Part shown: one piece after another, positions 8,821 to 17,042 of the stretch
Numbering within the stretch: the first letter of the stretch is position 1
Layout of the letters: each line of letters opens with the position of its first letter
Program-made: the position numbers and the translations under genes
The notes under the pieces: generated by a model
What the model saw: the letters and a program-made list of their open reading frames with translations, nothing else
Told to the model about the DNA's origin: nothing
Databases searched by the model: none
Assembly (NCBI GenBank): GCA_020850455.1
Contig: JADZEQ010000009.1
Coordinates: forward strand, 124,001 to 188,000
Direction: 5' to 3'
DNA from: Sphingomonadaceae bacterium
GTDB taxonomy: Bacteria > Pseudomonadota > Alphaproteobacteria > Sphingomonadales > Sphingomonadaceae
Length of the DNA stretch: 64,000 bases

Positions 8821-9534
8821 TTGAGCGAGGTTGACGAAACCATTGCCCGCGCGCGCGCCGCCATCGAACGGTCGCGCACGCGTGATGCAGGGCCAATGTT
8901 GCGCCGCACGACCAGCCGGGCAGAGGCAGAGCGCGCCAAACGCTTCATCCTGCTGCTCGGCGCGGGGTTTGCGGCGATCATCGGCCTCGTTATTTTCTGG
9001 AGCATGGTGATCGGCCCGGTAAAGGCGATGGGCATATTGTTATTGCTCATCGCCGCAGCTGCCGTCTTTTTCGGATCGGGGATTTTGGCGCGCGGTCGCC
9101 CGATCACCTTGCCACAAATGCAAAGCGGTACGCTCGCCGCCATTACGGACAATAGCGAACGCTGGCTGATGCAGCAGCGCCGCCTTCTCCCGCCGCCAGC
9201 GCGCACACTCGGTGATCAGATTGGTGCGCGTATCGCCGCTCTCCAACCCATGCTCGCCAATATCAGCGACGATACGCACGAAGCGCGCGAATTAAAGCGC
9301 ATCTTGGGCGATGAATTGCCCGATCTGGTCGGTCGCTATCAGGCGGTGCCCGCCAATCTGCGCCGCACCGACCGCAATGGTCGGGTGCCCGAACAGGATC
9401 TGGTCGATGGGCTGGGGCTGATCGACCAGCAGATTGACAATTTGTCGCGCGGACTGGGCGCGGTCGAAATGGATAAATTGTCGAGTCAAAAACGCTATCT
9501 GGAATTGCGGTATCAGGACGATGAACAGGAATAA
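8821..9534 (+). CDS. XpaC-like membrane protein, partner of TelA
   Basis: This 237-residue protein begins with TTG. A basic N-terminus is followed by two hydrophobic segments (about residues 42-62 and 68-85), then a soluble helical domain containing ELKRILGDELPDLVGRYQAVP. That layout matches the XpaC-type partner usually encoded beside TelA proteins. The biochemical role is not established. It shares an operon with telA and converges on the alpha/beta hydrolase gene with 5 bp between stops. Confidence 0.7.
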   Translation: MSEVDETIARARAAIERSRTRDAGPMLRRTTSRAEAERAKRFILLLGAGFAAIIGLVIFWSMVIGPVKAMGILLLLIAAAAVFFGSGILARGRPITLPQMQSGTLAAITDNSERWLMQQRRLLPPPARTLGDQIGARIAALQPMLANISDDTHEARELKRILGDELPDLVGRYQAVPANLRRTDRNGRVPEQDLVDGLGLIDQQIDNLSRGLGAVEMDKLSSQKRYLELRYQDDEQE

Positions 9535-9539
9535 CCGCG

Positions 9540-10412
9540 TTACAAAAATCCGCGCACTTCGGCCATAAAGCGGTCAAACTGGTCATGGTGGAGCCAGTGA
9601 CCCGCATCGGCAAATTCGACGACGGTAGCGTTTTGAAAATGGTCGATACGACCATCCTTGGCCGGGTTGGCAAACCAGCTATTGGCACCATAGAGCAGCA
9701 GGCTGGGGCAGGAAATCGCCGCCCATAATTCGGCCAATTGATCTTCCGACAAATCAAATTCGGGCCAGACGTTCAGATAATTGTCGAACTTCCAGCTATA
9801 GCTGCCATCCTCATTACGGCTGACCCCATGGATGGTAAGGTGGCGGGCCTGTTCGTCGGTCAGGTAACCATTTTCCTCCTGCATCCGGGCCAGCGCCGCC
9901 CCGATACTGGGATAGCGTTTGACCTGTCGCCCGGCCGCCGCCCGCTTTGCCTCTATCCATTTGCGCAGCCGGGCCGCTGTTCCGACTGCTTCGCGCTCGG
10001 CCCGCTTCATCGGGTTGGGGCCAATCCCCTCGATACAGATAAATTTGGCGACCATATCGGGGTAAAGCCCGCAATAGCGGGTGGTGACAAAGCCGCCCAG
10101 ACTATGCGCAATAATCGTCACCGGCGCGGTGTCGAGTTGGTGGACGAATTGCGCAAAATCATAAACCAGCGCGCCCATGTCATAATTGCCATCTGCCGCC
10201 CAAGCGCTGTCGCCATGGCCGCGCATGTCGGGGCACAGCACGTGCCAGTCGCGCGACAATTCGGCGGCCACCCAGTCCCATGACCGACAATGGTCGCGCC
10301 CACCATGCTGGAGGATGAGCGGCGGCGCCCCCTCATTCCCCCAATCAACATAGTGGAGGCGCAGACGCTGCGAGGTGAACCAGCGTGAAGTCGGGCCAGC
10401 AAAATCAGGCAT
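9540..10412 (-). CDS. Alpha/beta hydrolase
   Basis: This 290-residue hydrolase has the oxyanion motif LQHGGRDHCRSW, an acid-loop region CPDMRGHGDSAW, the nucleophile elbow AHSLGGF (Ser) and a late histidine in DAGHWLHHDQ. These complete a Ser-Asp-His triad. The start is placed at the Met in TGATG, where it overlaps the stop of eda; longer in-frame extensions run into eda. Overlap implies translational coupling with KDPG aldolase. The substrate is unknown; C-C hydrolase, esterase or haloalkane-dehalogenase-like chemistry is equally possible. Confidence 0.88.
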   Translation of the reverse strand: MPDFAGPTSRWFTSQRLRLHYVDWGNEGAPPLILQHGGRDHCRSWDWVAAELSRDWHVLCPDMRGHGDSAWAADGNYDMGALVYDFAQFVHQLDTAPVTIIAHSLGGFVTTRYCGLYPDMVAKFICIEGIGPNPMKRAEREAVGTAARLRKWIEAKRAAAGRQVKRYPSIGAALARMQEENGYLTDEQARHLTIHGVSRNEDGSYSWKFDNYLNVWPEFDLSEDQLAELWAAISCPSLLLYGANSWFANPAKDGRIDHFQNATVVEFADAGHWLHHDQFDRFMAEVRGFL

Positions 10413-11026
10413 CAACCAAGTCCCTTTGCCGCACGTGCGGCGGCATTGATGGCCGCAATGTCGGGCGCCCCCGGTGGCACAAGCCAACTGCCGCCGACGC
10501 AAAGCACCTGCTCCATCGCCAGCCAATCGGCCGCGCTATGCTGACTCACCCCACCGGTCGGGCAGAAATGCACCCCGCCAAAGGGGCCGCAAAGCGCCTT
10601 GAGCGCCTTGATACCGCCGTTTGCCTCTGCCGGGAAAAATTTGAAATGCGACAGGCCCATATCCATTCCGCGCATAATATCCCCGGCATTGGCAACGCCA
10701 GGCAAAAAGGGGATGGTCGATTGACAAGCGGCTTGCCCCAAATTTTCGGTGAGACCGGGGGCGACGATAAACTCCGCCCCCGCGCCAATCGCCGCGCGCA
10801 AGTCCGCAACATTGCACACCGTGCCTGCGCCGACGATCGCCCCCTCAACCTGACGCATCGCGGCAATGACGTCGAGCGCGGCGGGCGTGCGCAACGTCAC
10901 CTCCAGCACCGGCAAGCCGCCCGCCACCAGTGCCTCGGCAATCGGACGGGCATGCGCCACATCGGCAATCGTCAGCACCGGGATGACCGGTGCCTTGCGC
11001 ATAATATTGCCAATCGATTGTTGCAT
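10412..11026 (-). CDS. eda: 2-dehydro-3-deoxy-phosphogluconate (KDPG) aldolase
   Basis: Cleaves KDPG to pyruvate and glyceraldehyde-3-phosphate in the Entner-Doudoroff pathway. The protein is 204 residues, normal for the family. The catalytic glutamate is in LEVTLRT, VGAGTV follows, and the Schiff-base lysine is in HFKFFPAEANGG. The start at 11026 is chosen over an adjacent Met at 11029 because GAGGGG lies 6 bp before it; an extension to 11200 would overlap zwf. It lies 10 bp after zwf and overlaps the next gene by one base (TGATG). Confidence 0.95.
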   Translation of the reverse strand: MQQSIGNIMRKAPVIPVLTIADVAHARPIAEALVAGGLPVLEVTLRTPAALDVIAAMRQVEGAIVGAGTVCNVADLRAAIGAGAEFIVAPGLTENLGQAACQSTIPFLPGVANAGDIMRGMDMGLSHFKFFPAEANGGIKALKALCGPFGGVHFCPTGGVSQHSAADWLAMEQVLCVGGSWLVPPGAPDIAAINAAARAAKGLG

Positions 11027-11036
11027 CATCCGCCCC

Positions 11037-12515
11037 TCAACCCGCTGAATCATGCCAGACCACGCCGTGGCGCGATGCCAATTTCCCCGCCGCATCCGGC
11101 CCCCAACTGCCCGACGCATAAGGCAGCGGGCTGGCGGCATCGCCCGTCCAACCGGCACGGATGGCATCGATCCAGCGCCACTGCGCCTCCACCTCATCAC
11201 GCCGGACGAACAATGTCTGCGCCCCTTCGATCAGGTCGAGCAACAACCGCTCATAGGCGATGCGTTTCTTGGGGCCGGCAAAGGCATCGGGCATCGAAAT
11301 GTCGAGCGGCACTTCACGCAATTCGACCCCGCCCCGGTCAAGCCCCGGGACTTTGGCCATTACCGACAGGCGGATATTTTCCTGCGGCTGGATCGACAAG
11401 ATCAAACGGTTGGGCAGGCTCTGCGCGCCCTGATTGGCAAAAATATCATGCGCGATCGGTTTGAACTGGATAATGATTTCGGTCTTGCGCTGGGGCATTT
11501 TCTTACCCGTGCGTAAGAAAAAGGGCACACCCTTCCACCGCATATTGTCGATGTGGACGCGCAAGGCGACAAAGGTTTCGGTGTCGCTGGCGCGGCCCAA
11601 TTCATCGGCATAGCCGCGTGCTTCCCCATTGCCCCGATATTGGCCGCGCACACAATCTTTGCCGTCGAGCGCGCGCAACGACCGCAGCACCTTTACCTTT
11701 TCATCGCGAATGGCAGTCGCGTTGAACTGGGCGGGCGGTTCCATCGCGACCAGCGCCAGCAATTGCAGCATATGGTTTTGCACCATGTCGCGCAGCGCGC
11801 CCGCGCCATCATAAAAATCAACCCGTCCTTCCAGCCCCACCGCCTCGGCGACGCTGATCTGCACATGGTCGATATAGTGGGCGTTCCACAACGGTGCGAA
11901 GAGCACATTGGCAAAGCGCAAAGCGAGGAGATTTTGTACCGTTTCCTTACCCAGATAATGGTCGATGCGGAAAATCCGGTCCTCGGCAAAGGCGCTGCCC
12001 ACCGCATCATTGATCGCGCAGCTGCTCGCAAAATCGCTGCCCAAAGGTTTTTCGAGGCCGATGCGCACATTGTCCCCGGTCAGGCCCGCCCCTGCCAACC
12101 CCGCTATGGTCGGCGCGAACAGGCTGGGTGCGGTGGAAAGGAAGATTGCCGTCCCCCTGTCCGGCGCGACCTTGGCCGCCAGCGCAGCAAAGCCGTCCGG
12201 TGCAGACGCATCAAGCGGCTGATAGCTAAGCCGCGCCAAAAAGGCATCGCGCGCCGTCCGGTCGAGCGGGGGATGACGCGGAAAAGCATCGAGCGCATCG
12301 GCAGCAAATTGACGATAGGCAGCATCGTCATGCGGCGAACGCGCGGTGCCAATGATGCGCAGATTCTTGTCAATCAAACCATCGGCCGACAGCGCGGCAA
12401 GGCTGGGGAGCAACATGCGCCGTGCCAGATCGCCCGTCGCGCCAAACAGGATGAGCCGGTCCGCCACCCACGGCGCGCCGCCCGCCACCCCGCCATTTGC
12501 CCCTGTTTTTGCCAT
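11037..12515 (-). CDS. zwf: Glucose-6-phosphate 1-dehydrogenase
   Basis: Oxidises glucose-6-phosphate to 6-phosphogluconolactone with NAD(P)+ and feeds the Entner-Doudoroff pathway. The 492-residue length is normal. The coenzyme loop is FGATGDLARR (residues 24-33), and the active-site signature RIDHYLGKE lies near residue 185. It is followed 10 bp later by eda, while pgl and edd, often in this cluster, are not adjacent. pepN lies 19 bp upstream on the same strand. Confidence 0.97.
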   Translation of the reverse strand: MAKTGANGGVAGGAPWVADRLILFGATGDLARRMLLPSLAALSADGLIDKNLRIIGTARSPHDDAAYRQFAADALDAFPRHPPLDRTARDAFLARLSYQPLDASAPDGFAALAAKVAPDRGTAIFLSTAPSLFAPTIAGLAGAGLTGDNVRIGLEKPLGSDFASSCAINDAVGSAFAEDRIFRIDHYLGKETVQNLLALRFANVLFAPLWNAHYIDHVQISVAEAVGLEGRVDFYDGAGALRDMVQNHMLQLLALVAMEPPAQFNATAIRDEKVKVLRSLRALDGKDCVRGQYRGNGEARGYADELGRASDTETFVALRVHIDNMRWKGVPFFLRTGKKMPQRKTEIIIQFKPIAHDIFANQGAQSLPNRLILSIQPQENIRLSVMAKVPGLDRGGVELREVPLDISMPDAFAGPKKRIAYERLLLDLIEGAQTLFVRRDEVEAQWRWIDAIRAGWTGDAASPLPYASGSWGPDAAGKLASRHGVVWHDSAG

Positions 12516-12534
12516 CTGCGCCCCTTGTCCCTTT

Positions 12535-15150
12535 CTACGCCATCAAGCTTTTCGACGCCTGTTCGCGCGTATCGCGCGACAGGTTTTCGGCGGCCAAAAT
12601 TGCTTCGAGCGCGCTGCGCATCAAATTTGCCCGCTCACCATCAAAACGCTTCCAACGGCCAAAGGGCGCGACAAAGCGCGCGGCGGTTTGCGGGTTCTTG
12701 GGGTCGAGCGCCAAAATCATGTCGCGTACCAGCGCATAGCCCGCGCCATCGCGCCGGTGAAACGCCGCCTGATTGGCAAGCAATCCGCCATATAGCGCGC
12801 GCACCCGATTGGGATTGGCGAGCGTAAAATCCGCATGGTTTGCAAGCATAGCGACCTGTTCCACCGTGTCGGTGCGCAGGCTGGTTGCCTGCACGCTGAA
12901 CCATTTGTCGGCGGTCAGCGCATCACCGCCATAGCGTGCGTAAAAATCAGCGAGCGCCGCCTGTCGTGCACCGTCGCCGTCCGCCGCATCTTCCAAATGA
13001 CACAGGGTGGCGAGCGCGGCCATCCGGTCGCTCATGCCATCGGCGGCCCGATATTGCGCCAATGCGCGCGCCGCCAACCCGTCATCCTCCGCCGCAGCCA
13101 GCATCATCAACGCTAACGCACGCAGCTTGCGCCGCCCCTTGGCGGCAGGTGACAGGTCATCTGCGCGGGTGACGCAGCCATCATGGATGGCGCGCCACGC
13201 ATCGCAGTGCGCGCGCCCAATGCTGGTTTGCAGCGCGCGACGTTCGCTTCGGATCTTATCGGGGTCGATGATTGGCATCGCTTCACCCAACATCGCTTCC
13301 AATGGCAACATCGCCGCCTCTGCAACAAAGGCGGCATCGTTCTGCCAATTTTTGATGAGGCTGCCGATCGCGCCGACCACCGCATCATGACTGATCGTAT
13401 CACCGCCAATGCGGCGCAAAACCATGTCCTGCATCAGCGCCTGCAACGCCTCATATCGGGCGAAGGGGTCATCATCATGCGCGGCGAGCCACGCCAACTC
13501 CCCATCGGCCCGCGTGACATTGGCGATAATCGGTGCGGTAAAACCGCGATTGAAGCTGAGCATCGGGCGGGTGGCAAATTGGCCGAGCGGCACATTTTGC
13601 TCTGCAGCGCTGAGCAGAATCAACTGCTCCTCCCCCATCGCATTGCGCGTCGCATCATGGAGCGCGACGGCAATCGGGATTTGCATCGGCTGTTTGACAT
13701 CCTGCCCCGGGGTCGGTGCGATATTTTGGTGAAGCGACAAAACCGCTTCCCCGCTCGCTGAATCATAATGGAGCTGCGCATCGACATGCGGCGTTCCCGA
13801 CTGGCTATACCATAGCCGAAATTGATCGAGGTTGAGTGCGGCCCCATCCTCCACCGCAGCAATGAAATCATCGCAGGTCGCCGCCTCCCCATCATGGCGG
13901 TCGAAATAAAGGTCGGTGGCGGCGCGAAACCGCTGCGGCCCCGCCATCCGCGCCATCATGCGGATAACCTCTGCCCCCTTGTTATAGACGGTGGCGGTAT
14001 AGAAATTGGATATTTCCTGATAGCTGTCGGGGCGGATCGGGTGCGCCAATGGCCCCGAATCTTCGGGAAATTGCGCCGCACGCAGCACGCGCACATCCTC
14101 TATCCGTTTGACCGCCGGACTGCCCATATCGGCCGAAAAACTCTGATCGCGAAAGACGGTGAAGCCTTCTTTCAGGCTCAATTGAAACCAGTCGCGGCAG
14201 GTGACACGGTTGCCCGACCAATTGTGGAAATATTCATGGGCAACCACCCCCTCCACCCCGTCGAAATCCATGTCGGTCGCGGTGTCGGCATCCGCCAGAA
14301 TATAGCGGGTGTTGAAGATGTTGAGCCCCTTATTCTCCATCGCCCCCATGTTGAAATCGCTGACCGCGACGATGTTGAAACAGGAAAGGTCATATTCGCG
14401 GCCATAGACGCGTTCATCCCACGCCATCGCGTTCTTGAGCGCGCGCATCGCATGGCCGGTGCGCCCCTCATCCCCCGTGCGCACCCAGATGGCGAGCTCG
14501 ACAGGCTTGCCCGACATGGTGGTGAAATGGTCGCGCCGCGCCACCAATTGGCCCGCAACCAGCGCGAATAAATAGCATGGCTTGGGCCATGGGTCGTGCC
14601 ATTCGGCAAAATGGCGGCCATCGCCCAAATCCCCCGACGCCACCAATTCGCCATTGGACAGCAAAATCGGGAAATCGGCCCGACTGCCCGCCATATGGAC
14701 GCGATATATGCTCATATTATCGGGGCGGTCGATGAAGGGGATGATGCGGCGGAACCCCTGTGCCTCGCATTGGGTGGCCAGCATCCCGCCCGAAGCATAT
14801 AGCCCCATCAATTGGCTATTCTGATCGGGGTGGATATTGGTTTCAACGCGCAGCACGGCTTCGTCACAAGCTGCGGGCAGCATAATCTCAATCTGGTCAC
14901 CAAGGTCGCGCCACGCGCATTCCACCCCGTCGAGCCACAGTCCGGTCGGCAGCGCACCATCGATATCGAGGCGGATGGGCCTGTCATGCGCGCCATTACG
15001 GCGACAGTGGAGGTCGCCCGTCACCTTTGTGGCATCAAGACCAAGGTCAAAATGAAGCGCAACCTCTGTCACCAGCCAGTCGGCGGGGGCATAATCGCCG
15101 CGATGGATAGTTGGGTTGGCGGGCATATCTTGGGGGTGCATATCAACCAT
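12535..15150 (-). CDS. pepN: Aminopeptidase N (M1 family zinc metallopeptidase)
   Basis: Removes N-terminal residues from peptides in the cytoplasm. The 871-residue length matches bacterial PepN. Key residues are visible: GAMEN (269-273) binds the substrate amino terminus; HEYFH has zinc ligands H305 and H309 with catalytic E306; and the third ligand, E328, lies in LSLKEG 18 residues later. The C-terminal helical domain is complete. It heads a leftward run with zwf, eda and the hydrolase (gaps 19 bp or less), so cotranscription is likely. Confidence 0.97.
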   Translation of the reverse strand: MVDMHPQDMPANPTIHRGDYAPADWLVTEVALHFDLGLDATKVTGDLHCRRNGAHDRPIRLDIDGALPTGLWLDGVECAWRDLGDQIEIMLPAACDEAVLRVETNIHPDQNSQLMGLYASGGMLATQCEAQGFRRIIPFIDRPDNMSIYRVHMAGSRADFPILLSNGELVASGDLGDGRHFAEWHDPWPKPCYLFALVAGQLVARRDHFTTMSGKPVELAIWVRTGDEGRTGHAMRALKNAMAWDERVYGREYDLSCFNIVAVSDFNMGAMENKGLNIFNTRYILADADTATDMDFDGVEGVVAHEYFHNWSGNRVTCRDWFQLSLKEGFTVFRDQSFSADMGSPAVKRIEDVRVLRAAQFPEDSGPLAHPIRPDSYQEISNFYTATVYNKGAEVIRMMARMAGPQRFRAATDLYFDRHDGEAATCDDFIAAVEDGAALNLDQFRLWYSQSGTPHVDAQLHYDSASGEAVLSLHQNIAPTPGQDVKQPMQIPIAVALHDATRNAMGEEQLILLSAAEQNVPLGQFATRPMLSFNRGFTAPIIANVTRADGELAWLAAHDDDPFARYEALQALMQDMVLRRIGGDTISHDAVVGAIGSLIKNWQNDAAFVAEAAMLPLEAMLGEAMPIIDPDKIRSERRALQTSIGRAHCDAWRAIHDGCVTRADDLSPAAKGRRKLRALALMMLAAAEDDGLAARALAQYRAADGMSDRMAALATLCHLEDAADGDGARQAALADFYARYGGDALTADKWFSVQATSLRTDTVEQVAMLANHADFTLANPNRVRALYGGLLANQAAFHRRDGAGYALVRDMILALDPKNPQTAARFVAPFGRWKRFDGERANLMRSALEAILAAENLSRDTREQASKSLMA

Positions 15151-15159
15151 GGCGGTGGC

Positions 15160-15252
15160 TTAAGCGAGCATGGCTAAGAGCGCAATGCAGACCAATTTTT
15201 TGCGCGCGTGCCGCTTTTGCTTTGGGCCAGTGCGCTTTATGCGCTGAACCAT
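15160..15252 (-). CDS. Possible 30-residue basic peptide upstream of pepN
   Basis: An ATG at 15252 opens a 30-codon frame ending in TAA, 9 bp before pepN. The product begins MVQRIKRTGPKQKRHARKK and ends in a short hydrophobic stretch (LVCIALLAMLA). AGGAGGAGGT lies about 6 bp before the ATG, a very good Shine-Dalgarno match. However, that run is also the complement of three leucine codons at the start of the divergent gene, so it may be chance. No family is recognised. Confidence 0.25.
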   Translation of the reverse strand: MVQRIKRTGPKQKRHARKKLVCIALLAMLA

Positions 15253-16072
15253 GTCGCACCTCCTCCTCTTTGGGCCGGGCTATTGCGCCAGCCATTTTGC
15301 GCAGCGACTGGAAGCGCGCGGCTGGCAGGTGACGCGCATCGCGCGCAGCGGCGGCGACGTCGATTTTGCAGACTGCGCCGCTGTTACCACGGCGATGCGC
15401 GGGGCAACCCACATCCTCTCGAGCGTGCCGCCCGATACCGCAACGGGCGATGACCCGGTGCTTCGCCTCTATGGTGCGGCATTGGCGCTCGGCAGCTTTG
15501 ACTGGGTCGGCTATTTATCCTCGACCGGGGTTTATGGCGATGCGGCGGGCGCCTGGGTGGATGAAAGCGCGGCCATAGCCGGCCGGCGCGGCGCGCGTAA
15601 TGCGGCCGATGCCGCATGGCAACAGATCCACCCCGCCGCCCGTATTTTCCGTCTGCCCGGCATTTATGGGCCGGGGCGCAGCGTATTTGACCGTCTGGCG
15701 GCGGGGACTGCCCATCGTATCGGGCCGAGCCACCATATTTTCAGCCGCATCCATGTCGCCGATGTCGCGGGCGCACTGATCGCCAGCCTACACAGCCCTG
15801 AAACCGGCCCCTTCAACATCGCCGATGATTGCCCGAGCCACCCCGACGCGCCGATAGGCCATGCGGCACGGCTGCTGGGCCAGTCACCGCCGCCAATCGC
15901 GCCGATCGCCCACCTATCGCCCGCAGCACAGGCATTTTACCGCGAAAGCCGCCGTATCGCCAATGGGCGGGCCAAGCGGTTGCTCGGCTGGCAACCGCGT
16001 CACCCGACATATGTGTCCGGGCTAAACGAAATATATGCGCAAAGCCGCGCTGCCCCCTCGACTCCAGATTGA
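15251..16072 (+). CDS. NAD(P)-binding epimerase/SDR-like protein
   Basis: This 273-residue protein has an extended-SDR-like fold. The N-terminal glycine motif is FGPGYCASHFA, SSTGVYG stands at the usual active-site strand, and FRLPGIYGPGRSVFD and FSRIHVADVAGAL are typical of the NAD-dependent epimerase family (YeeZ-like). The classical Tyr-x-x-x-Lys pair is not obvious. The start overlaps, on the opposite strand, the ATG of a possible small ORF through CATG. No clear SD precedes it. Substrate unknown. Confidence 0.8.
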   Translation: MSHLLLFGPGYCASHFAQRLEARGWQVTRIARSGGDVDFADCAAVTTAMRGATHILSSVPPDTATGDDPVLRLYGAALALGSFDWVGYLSSTGVYGDAAGAWVDESAAIAGRRGARNAADAAWQQIHPAARIFRLPGIYGPGRSVFDRLAAGTAHRIGPSHHIFSRIHVADVAGALIASLHSPETGPFNIADDCPSHPDAPIGHAARLLGQSPPPIAPIAHLSPAAQAFYRESRRIANGRAKRLLGWQPRHPTYVSGLNEIYAQSRAAPSTPD

Positions 16073-16090
16073 CGTTTGCGTAAACGTCAA
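16069..16090. promoter_or_regulatory. 22-bp palindromic operator in front of the beta-oxidation operon
   Basis: TTGACGTTT, four bases (GCGT), then AAACGTCAA form a near-perfect palindrome, 20 of 22 positions symmetric. It covers the stop codon of the upstream gene and ends 23 bp before the SDR start. A close relative lies before etfB (34931-34952). The position suggests a repressor or MerR/TetR-type regulator of acyl-CoA degradation. The regulator is inferred, not seen in this window. Confidence 0.6.
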
Positions 16091-16113
16091 ATGGCTGTGG
16101 GAGCATGGGGTCT

Positions 16114-17028
16114 ATGGGCATATTGGCGGGGAAGGTTGTCGCAATCACCGGTGCAGGGCGCGGCGTCGGGCGCGCACTGGCGCTAGGCTGCGCTGCCGAA
16201 GGGGCGGCCGTCATCGTCAATGATCTGGGCACCTCTGGCGAAGGCGATGGGGTGGACGATGCCCCGGCGGCAGGGGTCGTTGCCGAAATTCGCGCGGCAG
16301 GCGGGCAGGCCCATGCCAATTTTGCCAGCGTCGCCGACCCGGCGGGCGCGACGAGCATCATCGAGGATGCGGTGCAACAATTTGGCCGTATCGATGCCTT
16401 GGTCAATAATGCTGGCATTTTGCGCGACCGCATCTGGCACAAGATGAGCCATGCCGACTGGCAGGCGGTGATCGACGTCCACCTCAACGGCTGTTTCAAC
16501 ACCGCCAAGGCGGCCACCCCCTATTTCAAGGAACAGGGGTCGGGCAGCTTCATCCACTTCACCTCCACCAGCGGCCTTATCGGCAATTTTGGTCAGGCCA
16601 ATTATAGCGCCGCCAAATTGGGTATCGTCGGCCTCTCGCAGTCGATCGCGCTCGATATGGCGCGCTTTGGCGTGCGGTCCAATTGCATCGCCCCCTTTGC
16701 GTGGAGCCGGATGACCGCATCCATCCCCGCCGACAGCGCCGAAGAACGCGCCCGCGTCGAACGGATGCAGGCGATGAGCGCCGACAAGATTGCCCCGCTC
16801 GTCGCCTTTTTGGCGAGCGATGCGGCAGCCCATGTCACCAATCAGATTTTCGCTGTCCGCAAGAATGAGATTTTTCTGTTTTCCAAGCCACGCCCCGTAC
16901 GTTCGATGCACAAAGGCGATGGTTGGGATGCAAAGAGCATTGCCGATGAACTGCTGCCCGCATTTGCCCCATATTTTGCCCGCGCGGATGAACGTTCGGG
17001 CGATATTTTCCCCTATGACCCGATTTGA
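16114..17028 (+). CDS. SDR family dehydrogenase, probable 3-hydroxyacyl-CoA dehydrogenase
   Basis: This 304-residue short-chain dehydrogenase resembles the N-terminal domain of multifunctional enzyme type 2 (HSD17B4-like). The cofactor loop is TGAGRGVGRALA, NNAG follows, and a serine-containing strand (FTSTSG) leads to the Y-x-x-x-K pair in NYSAAKLG. The C-terminal extension ending FPYDPI is typical of this branch. It would oxidise the 3-hydroxyacyl-CoA made by the hydratase at the operon's end. A Met at 16105 is also possible; 16114 is preferred since GGGAG sits only one base from the first. First gene of a five-gene operon behind the palindrome. Confidence 0.87.
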   Translation: MGILAGKVVAITGAGRGVGRALALGCAAEGAAVIVNDLGTSGEGDGVDDAPAAGVVAEIRAAGGQAHANFASVADPAGATSIIEDAVQQFGRIDALVNNAGILRDRIWHKMSHADWQAVIDVHLNGCFNTAKAATPYFKEQGSGSFIHFTSTSGLIGNFGQANYSAAKLGIVGLSQSIALDMARFGVRSNCIAPFAWSRMTASIPADSAEERARVERMQAMSADKIAPLVAFLASDAAAHVTNQIFAVRKNEIFLFSKPRPVRSMHKGDGWDAKSIADELLPAFAPYFARADERSGDIFPYDPI

Positions 17029-17042
17029 ACAAGGATAGCGTG

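Noticed and set aside
11553..12827. A 424-codon open frame opposite zwf and the end of pepN
   Set aside because: Antisense to intact zwf and pepN; no domain or ribosome-binding support.
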